64,000 nucleotides of DNA, taken from contig CM076991.1 in NCBI GenBank assembly GCA_039090855.1, positions 73,535,349 through 73,599,348 of the forward strand, read 5' to 3'. The position numbers and the translations under genes are program-made. Positions 55,033 through 64,000 of this stretch are shown here, in pieces. The notes under the pieces were generated by a model. The model was not told where the DNA came from. It worked only from the letters and a program-made list of their open reading frames with translations, and made no database searches. This stretch comes from Macrothele yani. Lineage: Eukaryota > Arthropoda > Arachnida > Araneae > Macrothelidae. How positions within the stretch are numbered: the stretch's first letter is position 1; each line of letters begins with the position of its first letter.

Positions 55033-55738
55033 CACAATTGTCAAGAAGAAAGAAATACAGCTTTCCTGTTCATAGTCCATAAGGAAATATGAACACCGAC
55101 AATTTTATTAACTTCCATTGTGAAGGAGTAGGATCCAGCTACTATTAATGGCTTGTCGACAGGGAACTTATGAGCCGATGGAAATGTTCCATTAGGTTCG
55201 AACCCCCAAAATTCAGACAGCTCATTTCCACCTTCCTACACCGAGCCTCAGTCCAATGGATGTGGGTCAGTTTATTTGGCTGAGAAGTTACTGTTGTTTG
55301 CGTGGTGAGCATAAAAGTAGGCATTCCCACGGCTTGGGATTGGACTGTACACATGTTTCTCTCCCAGCACCGCACAGAGAAGCTATTCGGACAGACCCAA
55401 AATTGCACACTATAGTAAGCGAGTTAGCCCCAGGAAAAACTGTCAGATATACTACAACGGGTGGAATTCAGTTTACCCATGGTGTTATTTCCCAAGTCAT
55501 GGGCTACCATGAGGTGTAGCCTGCAAGGTCCAGGGAAAGATCCCTAGATCTTTAGATCTTTCCCGGAACCTTGGTCTGGTCTGGTCCGTATCCAAGAGAG
55601 CTTCAATTAATCCCTGCGTCAGTGAAGATTCGAGGTCAGAGGGAAAATCAAACTTCCTTCAGTATGATGCTAACAACTGATCCTAAAGCCAGAAACGTCC
55701 TCCATTGTACAACGTCTGAGTTTTCATTCAGCGAAAAT
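55033..55738. other. Non-coding stretch, nothing recognised
   Basis: An 87-codon open frame at 55256-55519 has no motif I know. AGATCCCTAGATCTTTAGAT near 55541 is a small palindromic patch. Confidence 0.35.
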
Positions 55739-55983
55739 GTCGCCTCGGTGGCGTAGTAGTCTAAGCGCTGGCACCCAGTGAGTCGCTGGCTCCCGTTCAC
55801 CTCAGTGAGTCTGTGTTAAGTCCCGGATGATGTGTTTGCCCTACGACACAGGCTCTCTCCCTTCCCTGGAACCATTGAGCCCAATCTAGAAACGGGACTT
55901 CGCTTATAGCCCTCAGAGTTGCTCACGGTGGTTGTTAAACCCCTGAACAAAATAATAGAAATAATAATAATAAGAATAATAAT
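55739..55983 (+). mobile_element. tRNA-derived SINE, copy 2
   Basis: The head GCCTCGGTGGCGTAGTAGTC has an A-box-like segment and a degenerate B box follows. The body contains GGCTCTCTCCCTTCCCTGGA, and the tail GAGTTGCTCACGGTGGTTGT and TTAAACC ends in an (AAT)n run. The same body and tail occur in copy 3. Confidence 0.75.
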
Positions 55984-56813
55984 TCCGCGATGTTCCTTTA
56001 GCAGCAGCCGATGAGAGTATACCGCGGATTTCGGTACGGTACTTCTCTACATAGACTACGGCTTTTCGGAGCAGCTTACTCGGATGTGTTTACAGGGAGC
56101 TGAAAAAAGCCAACATATTATGATGCAGATAAGTTCTTCAGTAACTCAGTCCGCAGATCTTGATATCTTGCGCTATGATCTTCCTTTTTCACCTTCGTAG
56201 AGTTGCTCTGACAATCATACTGAGGAACTGATTCTGGCAGCTCCATCATTGTGCCATTTACATATGTGCATAGGAGCACCGTTCGGAGTAAGTGATAAGC
56301 ACTGTAAAGAACATGTTCTTATGGATAAGTGACCTGGTAGTTTGTTTGTCTTGCTTAGATTACTACAGCTGATAAAGATAGGCCTTAGTTGAGCTCTCAG
56401 CAAAAATCTGCTAGAGACACAAACAAGGCTTCCACGTAGCTCTGTGACGTCAGAGCTAGTGGCTTTTGTTCTGTTTCAGGATAAACAGCATCACAACCGA
56501 AAAGTGTTTTATAAAAGAGTAACGTGCGCAAGTTGGGTGATTTGTGTAAACGAGTAAATGAGAGATTGATCGCTTTTTATACTTCATTTGCAATAGCAGC
56601 AAACTTTAAGAAAAGAAAGTCATGGTGTTATAATTCTGCCCTGTTTAGCTATCACAGTACAGTTCAAAATTTTGGTATATTTGAAGGGAGAAACCTGTAT
56701 TAGTTTACCACTGACTCTTGCAGATGCCCTTCAAAAACCACAACGGCAACAACAAAAAATCAATTTTGACACATTTGAATTTCTTAATTAATGAGTATCT
56801 TTTTTCTGAAAAG
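55984..56813. other. Non-coding stretch, nothing recognised
   Basis: Plain sequence with no supported gene or repeat. Confidence 0.35.
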
Positions 56814-56821
56814 GTGATGAG

Positions 56822-57070
56822 GCCGCCCCGGTGACGCAGTGGTTTAAGCGATGGCTTCTGATCATTCGTCCTAAAGGGGTCTGGGTTCGCATCCCGGTGA
56901 GGATTTTCGAATTTCTTGTTCGAATCCAGTTTGTCTTACGGCACTGGCTCTCTGCCTTCCCTGGAACCAGTGGCCATAAATTAGGGACGGGCGACTGCTT
57001 TTAGCCCATTGAGTTACTCACGGTGGTCGTTAAACCGACAATCAAAAAAAAAAAAAAAAAAAAAAAAAAA
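56822..57070 (+). mobile_element. tRNA-derived SINE, copy 3
   Basis: GCCGCCCCGGTGACGCAGTG (A-box region) and GGGTTCGCATCCC (B box) show a tRNA-derived head. The body GGCTCTCTGCCTTCCCTGGA and tail GAGTTACTCACGGTGGTCGT, TTAAACC are followed by a 28-nt A-run. GTGATGAG flanks it at 56814-56821 and 57071-57078, a clear target duplication. Confidence 0.85.
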
Positions 57071-57309
57071 GTGATGAGCAAATCTGGCAGGCTGTAAAAC
57101 TTGATAAGCATTTCCAGAAGTTTAACAAAAAAGATGGGATCGATTTCTCTAGTGTGATGAACAAGTCTTCTGGATCCTTTCCGGCTTGAAAATTTTTTTT
57201 CAAAGTGGATTTTTCGGAAACGGGAAAGTCAAAGTAAAAGGAGATGCCTTTACACCCCTAGATATTACACATTGCGCACTGTGTTTTTGAAAGTTATGTT
57301 TTCATACGT

Positions 57310-58535
57310 ACCTTTACGACGAAAGCATTCAAGTATAGGCCATCGTGTTGCACCGTCTTTAGCTATCTGTCTGCCAGTTCTTCGATTCCACGGCGGTACG
57401 AGTTCTTCTCCTTTGAGGCGAAGAACCCCTTCACCCCAGCTGCCACCTCATCTTGGTTGTTGAAGTGCTGCCCACGAAGGAAGTGGGCAATGGACTGGAA
57501 CAGGTAATAATCCGACGGGCCAAGGTCCGTACTATGTTCTGGGTGTGGCATCAGTTCGATGCCCTCAAGTTCCTGGAGTTTTGCCTGTGTCGTTCGCGCG
57601 GTATAAGGCCGAGCGTTGTCCTGCTGTAGGAGAGCGCGCTTTCTGTTCACCAGTGCCGGGAACTTCTCCTCCAAAGCGGCATACATCCGCTCAAGCTGTT
57701 CGGAGTAGAGGTTGGCGTTGATGCTCCGACCGTCTGGAACAAATTAGTAATGGATTATCCCCTCGAAATTTCACCAGACGCACAGCATCACCTTGTGCTC
57801 CAAGCGCTCATGTTTGGCAACAAGTTCAGGAAGCTGGCCAGGGTTCAACCACTGCCGTTGTGTGTTAGGATTACGGAAATAGACCCACTTTTGGTCTCGC
57901 GTAACAATTCTCTTGATGAAATGTACATCTCGCGGGTTTTCTAGGAGTTTCATTCACACTTTCACTCCGCGGTTTGCTTCAGCTGGCGACAGTTCGTGAG
58001 GGACAATGCGGAAGCTTCTGTAGATCTTGCCGATATTCTGAAGGTGACGAACCACGGTGGTCTGTGATATGCCCAGCTCGCCTGATAATCTCCGAGTGCT
58101 GGTTATCGGATTTGCCTCTACGGCCTGGGGCACGGCCTCTGAATCCACGGGTCGCGGCCTATCTGACCTTAGCTGATCGTCGAGGTTTCTGTCACCTGAG
58201 CGAAATTTCTTGAACCATCTGGTTGCGGTGGTGTGGACCACGAAATCTTCCCCTTTCTCATGACAAATGTTTCGTGTTGCTTAAGCAACGTTATGGCCGA
58301 ATTCAAGCTCTTAAAGCAAAGGTTTCCTAATTAGCAGGTTGTGGCTGTTCATCTTTTAGGCGTCCCAACCACTGACAGAACGACGACATGAAATGCTGTT
58401 AACAGCAACGACTACCACTTTATATCTCTTTCGAATGACTCCAATGCGCGACTTGAGCTTGTTTAAACACGTGGCATGCCCGCCGCAGCACATGCGTTTA
58501 TGCAAATATAGCGAAACTTTCGACTCACCCTCTGT
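57310..58535 (-). mobile_element. mariner element 2 (decayed)
   Basis: Possible inverted ends are GACGAAAGCATTCAAGTATA near 57317 and the complement of GTCGAAAGTTTCGCTATA near 58507-58525. Limits are approximate. It encodes a minus-strand mariner transposase distinct from that of mariner 1. Confidence 0.6.
57363..58352 (-). pseudogene. mariner 2 transposase (broken)
   Basis: It starts MNSHNLLIRKPLL at 58352 (interrupted by two stops), then TATRWFKKFRSGDRNLDDQ and GELGISQTTVVRHLQNIGK (DNA-binding part), WVPHELS-like VPHELSPAEANRGV, IVTRDQKWVYFRNPN (first Asp; usual TGDEKW changed to TRDQKW), KVMLCVW, LLQQDNARPYTA (second Asp) and HSTDLGPSDYYLF (third Asp; usual SPDLAPSD altered). The DD34D order is kept but frames change near 57953 and 57700. 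Confidence 0.85.
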
Positions 58536-59089
58536 AATAACAGAGGTGTACATTTCAAATACGACTTAGAGAAACAAAAATAGCTCAAAAATGTTTACAT
58601 AGACTGTTAGTAGGACCCGCCTGTAACGAGAAGCTCGAGACCGAAGGAAAACCTCATTAAATCAGGGCGTTCGCTAAATCCGTTTTGGGGTAAAAATATC
58701 GCCATGTAAAAATATGCATGCGTGATAATATGCATATGCGTTTACATTATATATCCATGTATATCTTAACATATAGCAACATTTTTTCACCATTTTCTAG
58801 CTCTCTAATGATGGGGATGACTATTATATTGTTTATGGATAACTCTTTTCTCTTAGACATTTTGTCGTTACTTGATGTCTACGTGAGACACCGCTATTCA
58901 ACGACACACATGAAGCAAAAGCAACACGGCTTTTCCCAATGCAAACCTCGCTTGAAAAGCCGAAGGGGCAATGGATATAATTCCAGGGATTGTTATCTCC
59001 TGTTTCCATCTGGACACAAAAGTGATCAAGTGATCATCTTAGCTTTTCTCTTGCTCGATATATATATATCATCATCATCATATATATAT
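58536..59089. other. Non-coding stretch ending in AT/CAT microsatellite
   Basis: The 126-codon open frame at 58718-59098 shows no known motif and runs into (TA)n and (CAT)n repeats; I do not call it a gene. The (TA)n was the target for RTE copy 3. Confidence 0.4.
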
Positions 59090-59570
59090 GGGATGTAAGG
59101 TCAGGTGATGCGTAACATCACAGCCTCTCCTTGACAAATGTCAACCCCGCCTTCTCGTGGTACATCCTGTTCCCACTAAAGGGGCTCTGAAGATAGGGAG
59201 CGTCCATTGTAAGTAGCCAATCAGCATCAGGGCCTAGTCCGGTCCTCCGGGGATTCTTAGCACCCTCTGCCTTCATGTCGCACTGGCCGCTGCTCGGCCA
59301 GGTACATTCCAGCTGCCGAGTTGAGGACTGAGGGCCAAGATTTAAGTTGTGGAATCATTTTTGGAGGGGGTTTGGCCATACCACCACGCTGGCCAAGCGG
59401 GTTGGTGAGTGTGGGATAGAATTTCCCTCTAATCCCGATGGTATAGTTATACCGCTATTGGCGGTCGTCAGAGCCCCTTTAGTGGGAACAGGATGCACCA
59501 CGAGAAGGCGGGGTTGACATTTGTCAAGGAGAGGCTGTGATGTTACGCATCACCTGACCTTACATCCCAT
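59090..59570. repeat. Inverted duplication in the 5' UTR of RTE copy 3
   Basis: 59090-59191 (forward 5' end) is repeated in reverse complement at 59470-59570. The segment between, 59192-59469, is itself the reverse complement of UTR and early coding sequence found near 59580-59830 (for example AGATAGGGAGCGTCCATT). The 5' end was thus inverted and extended during insertion. Confidence 0.85.
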
Positions 59571-59736
59571 TTCTATCCCACACTCACCAACCCGCTTGGC
59601 CAGCGTGGTGAGTTATGGCCAAACCCCTCCAAAATGATTCCACAACTTAAATCTTGGCCTCTGGCAGCGATTCCACAACTTAAATCTTGTCTCCGGCAGC
59701 TGGAATGTACCTGGCCAAGGCAGTGGCCAGTGCGAC

Positions 59737-62619
59737 ATGAAGGCAGAGGGTGCTAAGAATCCCCGGAGGACCGGACTAGGCTTGCATCTGATGCTGACCT
59801 TGGCTACGTATAATGGACGCTCCCTATCTTCTGATTGAAGGCTTCTTGAATTAGAAGAGGAACTACAAAGGATCAAGTGGGACATCGTCGGGCTAAGTGA
59901 GGTAAGGAGAAAAGGAGAAGATCACATCGAACTGAAAAGTGGACATCTCTTCTACTATCGTGGGACAGATACTGGCAGAACCAGTGGTGTTGGATTTATA
60001 ATAAACAAGAAACTGAAGGATAAAGTTGTAGAAGTTGAAAGTTCCTCTGACAGAGCTGCACGACTTGTTATCCAACTCTCGAAAAGATACCAGGCTCAGA
60101 TTATTCAAACTTATGCACCCACCACAAGTCATCCTGAAGAAGAAATTGAAGAATTTTATGAGGAAATTTGTCATCTAAATAATAAAGGTAAGCAGCAATT
60201 GAAAATAATGATGGGAGATTTCAATGCAAAAATAGGGCAACGGCAACAGAATGAAACTTCAGTAGGTAAATTCGGTCACGGCAACAGAAACCAGCGTGGA
60301 AATACTCTCGTTGAGTTTGCAGAGGCAGAAGGGTTTTTCATCTTGAACTCCTTCTTCAAGAAAAAGCCACACAGGAAATGGACATGGAGACATCCAAATG
60401 GGACGACAAGTGAAATTGATTTTATTATGTGTAACAAAAAATTCGTCATAGAAGACTGCAGTGTGCTAAACAAGTTCAACACAGGTAGTGACCATAGATT
60501 GGTGAGATGTAAGATGCACCTCAACACCAAACTTGAACGTGGCAAGCTCATAAGACAAACAAAATCTATTGACATAACCAACCTTAAAAAACACCATAAT
60601 ACCTTCAAGTTGGAACTGAAGAACAGGTTCTCTGCTTTAGAAGGCCTAACATCGGAAAAAGTGGACATCTCTGAAGTTAACAGAAAAGTAACCAAAGCTC
60701 TTATGGAAACAGCAACAAAATTAGCTGGGTCTAAGAACAAGTTGCATGTAAACAAATTATCAGGAAAAACGAAAATGTTGATGCAAAAAAGAAGAGAGAT
60801 GAGGACAACTAAAGAAGATGTGTCTTCCAAAGTGGAATATATAGAGCTATGCAAGACAGTGAGAAAAAGTATCACTGAAGACGTAAGAAAATTCAACTGT
60901 GAACTAGTGAGGAAAGCAATTGAAAACAACCAAAGCCTAAAGATAGCAAAGGGACATCTCAGTAAGGGAAGAAAACAGATTATGGCACTGAGAAAAGAAG
61001 ATGGTTCAGTAACAGGAAATAGAGGCGAAATTTTGACAAGAGTGAAAGATTTCTACTCCAAATTATATGAAAGGGATGATACATGCACTCCAGACATCAT
61101 GAAAGATACCAGTACCAGAGTTCCTCCAGTCCTTCCAGCAGAAGTTGCACATGCAATCAAGAACATGAAGCGGGGAAAAGCTCCAGGAGAAGATGGAATT
61201 ACTGTAGACATCATACAAGAAGCAAGTGGAGAAATTGAAACAGTACTCGCCCAAATTTTCACTCGATGCCTTAATGAAGGAAAGATTCCTGAGGATTGGA
61301 ATACCGCTACAATGATCCTGCTACATAAGAAAGGTGACATTGAGGATCTCGGAAACTACAGACCTATCAGCCTCCTATCAGTAGTTAATAAAATCTTCAC
61401 TAAAGTTCTTTCACACCGCTTGAAGGTAACACTGGACATGGCTCTACCGAGAGAACAAGCTGGATTCAGGAGTGGCTACAGCACAATAGATCATATGAAC
61501 GTACTGAGAGAACTAATTGAAAGAGCGAGGGAATATGAACTTCCATTGTGCATGGCTTTTATCGATTATGAAAAAGCCTTTGATTCGGTGAAACCATCAG
61601 CAGTTACAATGGCTCTGAAAACCTGCGGTATTGAAGATGCATACATTAATATTATTAATAACATCTATGAAAATGCAAGTGCAAAGATTCGGCTGTTTGA
61701 AAATACAACACACATAAAAATTGGAAAGAGAGTGAGACAAGGTCACACCATATCTCCGAAGCTCTTTAATGCCACATTGGAGGGTGTTTTTCAGTCGCTG
61801 AGCTGGGAAAACAAAGGGATAAAGATTAATGGAGATTATCTAACCCACCTTCGTTTTGCTGATGACGCAGTCGTTTTTGCAACTACCCCATCAGAGCTGA
61901 AGAGTATGATCCAGGAACTTGCTGACAAGAGTAAAGAAGTGGGATTAAAAATGAACTTTCAGAAGACAAAAGTGATGTTCAATGCTTTTACAAGAAATGA
62001 AGATTTATTGATTGATGGAGAAAAGCTGGAGATAACAGACACGTACGTTTATCTTGGACAGCAGATATCAAGTGAGGGTCACATTGATGAAGAAATTAAT
62101 CGGCGTACAAAACTTGCCTGGAGAGCTTTTGGAAGAAACAGCATAATTTTGAAGAGCAATATGCCATTATGTCTTAAAAGAAAAGTGTTTGATCAATGCA
62201 TCCTTCCAGTGCTTACGTATGGTGCAGAGACGTGGACCTTAACTAAAAGAGATATACAAAGACTGCAGACAACTCAAAGTAGCATGGAGAGGTGCATGCT
62301 TGGTGTAACCAGGAGAGATAAGAAGAGGAACTCGTGGATCAGAAAAATGACAAGAGTGGAAGACATCATGATCAGAGTTAAATCCCTGAAATGGCAATGG
62401 GCTGGACATACTGCCAGAAGGACAGATCATCGATGGACAGCCGAAATTTTAGATTGGATTCCAAGGGACAGGAAAAGACCCAGAAGAAGACCACATGGGA
62501 GATGGGTGGATGAAATTCGAAAGTATGCATGGGGGACATGGAGGAGACTGGCACAAGACAGACCGTTGTGGAGGAAACTTGGGGAGACCTTCGTCCAGCA
62601 GTGGATTGATAATGGTTGA
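59737..62619 (+). pseudogene. RTE endonuclease/reverse transcriptase, copy 3 (one nonsense codon)
   Basis: The frame starts MKAEGAKNPRRTGLG at 59737 and runs 961 codons to TGA at 62617, broken only by TGA at 59836-59838 (codon 34), where copy 2 has TCA-AGG context encoding serine-arginine. The endonuclease shows NGRSLSS, LSEVRRKGED, TYAPTTSHPEEE, MGDFNAKIG, EIDFIMCNKKF and GSDHRLV. The RT shows LLHKKGDIEDLGNYRPIS, AFIDYEKAFDSV (A), VRQGHTISPKLFN (B, Asp changed to His) and LRFADDAVVFA (C, with both Asp). The C-terminal region is basic (WAGHTARRTDHRW, RRRPHGRWVDEIRKYA). A methionine at 60199 opens an 806-codon frame lacking most of the endonuclease. Confidence 0.9.
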
Positions 62620-62653
62620 CAATGATGATGATGATGATATATATATATATATA

Positions 62654-63899
62654 CCCTGAGTGGCCACTTTATTATGACCATTCCCTCAGTACTTCTTTGG
62701 GCCACCTTTTGCCTTTGATACTGCGTCGATTCTTCGTGGCATGCGGACTCCACGAGATGTCGATACGTGGTTTGTGGAATCTGAGACCATGCTTGATGAA
62801 TAGCACTTTCCAGGAGTGTGATATTGCAGGGTTGTGGATCCAGCTGTCTGATGGCTCGTTCAACTTCATCCCACAAATTCTCAATGCGGTTGAGATCTGG
62901 AGATTGTGGGAGCCACCTAAGCAAAGTAAACTCACCGGCATGTTCCTGAAACCAATCCTGTACAATACGAGCACTATGGCAGGACGCATTATCTTGTTGA
63001 AAGTAACCATCGCCATTGGGATAAACCATCCACATGACAGGATGCACTTGGTCCGCAACGATGTTTAGATATGATGTACCAGTCAGACGTTGATCAACAC
63101 GAATTAAAGGGCCCAAAGCATGCCAGGAAAACATTCCCCAAACCATAACGTTGTTTCCACCAGCTTGAAGGGTTGTAGCAATGCATTTGGGGTCTATGCT
63201 TTCGTGCTGTTTCCGCCAAATTCTCACTCGGCCATCGGCATGGTGCAACTGAAAACGTGATTCATCGGACCACATAATTTGTTTGCAATTATCGACTGTC
63301 CAATCCTTATGCTTCTGTGCGAACTGGAAACATTTTCTCTTGTTAACTGTAGACAGCAAAGGTGTTCGAACAGGCCTTCGGCTGCCATATCCCATCCGAT
63401 GCAGGGTACGGCAAACAGTGCGTGCAAAGATCATTTGAGGGGATCCTTGATTAAGATGGTCTGTAATTTGCTGCACTGTTGCCCTTCTGTTGTCTGTTAC
63501 CAGTCTGGAAACTCTCCGTTCCGCCCGAGCAGTCACTAGTCGATGACGACCACACGTTGCACGTAGAGACCCAGCTTTTTAGCTGACAGTCCAGTCTTTA
63601 AACACTTTGACAACAGCTGCTCTGGAACATTTCACGAATGCTGTGGTTTCGGTGATACTCGCTCCATGGCTCCGAGCTCCTTCAATCATCCCGCGTTGAA
63701 AGTCCGTCAAATTGCATATTTTACCCATCTCGTCACCCAAAAATCACTTCTACTACTGTGGCAAGCACTAAGTTTTCCCTTTGTATACTAGCCTCGCCCT
63801 CTGGCGGCAACAGCGTGCAGCTTAAAACTGTGCAGCGTGCATCTTAAAGCTCATTTGCTTAAAACTGTCAGGTGGTCATAATAAAGTGGCCACTCAGTG
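62654..63899 (-). mobile_element. Tc1-like element Tc1-E (nearly complete)
   Basis: The left end CCCTGAGTGGCCACTTTATT and the right end AATAAAGTGGCCACTCAGTG are inverted repeats of about 27 bp (TGGTCATAATAAAGTGGCC) flanked by TA (62652-62653, 63900-63901). Length 1246 bp. It lies in the same (TA)n tract as RTE copy 3, about 15 bp from its 3' end. Confidence 0.95.
62690..63728 (-). pseudogene. Tc1-E transposase (one nonsense codon, altered 3' end)
   Basis: It starts MGKICNLTDFQRGMIEGARS at 63728 with the helix-turn-helix segment ASITETTAFVKCSRAAVVKV. A TAA at 63579-63581 interrupts it. From 63536 it is open: RRATVQQITDHLNQG, GYGSRRPVRTPLLS, IMWSDESRFQLHHADGRVRIW (first Asp), NNVMVWGMFSW, GYFQQDNASCHSARIV (second Asp) and LPQSPDLNRIENLWDEVERA (Glu), the D-D34-E triad of Tc1. 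The frame does not stop where family members do: it runs through the terminal repeat into the neighbouring RTE sequence to 62427, suggesting a small indel near the C-terminus. Confidence 0.9.
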
Positions 63900-63930
63900 T
63901 ATATGTATGTATATACAGTATACAGTATGT

Positions 63931-64000
63931 GTGGTCTCCCCAAGATTCTTCCAAGATTTTCTGACTTGAGCCAGTCTCGTCCATGTCGCTACGACATGTT
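63931..64000 (-). mobile_element. Diverged RTE 3' end fragment, continuing past the window
   Basis: GGTCTCCCCAAGATTCTTCC and CTCGTCCATGTCGC match the complement of the RTE C-terminal coding end (GGTCTCCCCAAGTTTCCTCC and CTCCTCCATGTCAC in copy 2) at about 75 percent by eye. It would be a fourth, older copy on the minus strand. Confidence 0.6.

Larger units (their letters stand above)
59090..62638 (+). mobile_element. RTE-clade LINE copy 3 (full length, foldback 5' end)
   Basis: It begins GGGATGTAAGGTCAGGTGAT, has a rearranged 5' UTR, a reading frame from 59737 to 62619 with a single stop, and ends in (ATG)n five bases after the stop codon. It is inserted in a (TA)n tract, so its target duplication merges with the repeat (ATATATAT on both sides). 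It is the best-preserved of three copies. Confidence 0.9.

Noticed and set aside
55256..55519. 87-codon frame between SINE copies 1 and 2
   Set aside because: No domain, no splice or repeat context that supports coding.
58718..59098. 126-codon plus-strand frame with hydrophobic stretches
   Set aside because: No family recognised and its end runs through TA and CAT microsatellites; insufficient support for a gene.
1..64000. CRISPR arrays, operons or bacterial ribosome binding sites
   Set aside because: The window is eukaryotic transposon-rich DNA; the tandem arrays lack CRISPR-like identical repeats with unique short spacers.

Overview
The window looks like animal nuclear DNA, most likely from an arthropod and perhaps a chelicerate (scorpion, spider or tick relative; low certainty). 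It is AT-rich and dominated by transposable elements. The families present are Penelope-like elements with a GIY-YIG endonuclease, RTE-clade LINEs ending in (ATG)n, Gypsy LTR retrotransposons, Tc1 and mariner elements, hAT elements related to ZMYM1, and tRNA-derived SINEs. I find no convincing host gene; every sizeable protein signal belongs to a mobile element or its relic.

Layout. 1-1110: a satellite-like array of about 150-bp units. 2686-15550: a hAT transposase relic (minus strand) split by a 10.3-kb Penelope-like composite flanked by a 12-bp target duplication. The composite holds an inverted copy A, a truncated copy C and a nearly complete copy B; copy A is itself broken by an RTE LINE (7762-10175). 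16854-23310: a decayed Gypsy element (minus) with one LTR. 23610-24830: a Tc1 element. 25165-28778: minisatellite and T-rich repeats. 28779-36530: a second Gypsy element (minus) with both LTRs and a tRNA-Lys-type primer binding site. 37343-38395: a non-autonomous hAT element. 39481-40875 and 41824-43238: Tc1 elements. 43595-46943: RTE copy 2 (minus) carrying a tRNA-like insertion. 46961-48340: a Tc1 element. 48650-49840: a second hAT relic. 49855-51950: a second satellite array in the opposite orientation to the first. 52829-58535: two mariner relics, three SINEs and a GA-rich microsatellite. 59090-62638: RTE copy 3, almost intact. 62654-63899: a nearly complete Tc1 element. 63931-64000: the edge of another RTE copy.

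The most notable system is the Penelope-like cluster. Its non-coding terminal regions contain a recognisable hammerhead ribozyme, intact in copies A and C and mutated in the catalytic core in copy B. Its reverse transcriptase and GIY-YIG endonuclease lie in one frame separated by the same TAA in two copies. Nested insertion order can be read directly from target duplications: hAT first, then Penelope, then RTE. Two of three RTE copies carry foldback inversions at their 5' ends. The satellite arrays carry, once per monomer, a box that resembles the CTCF core motif. Element boundaries come from direct reading of repeats and terminal motifs and have not been checked by alignment software.
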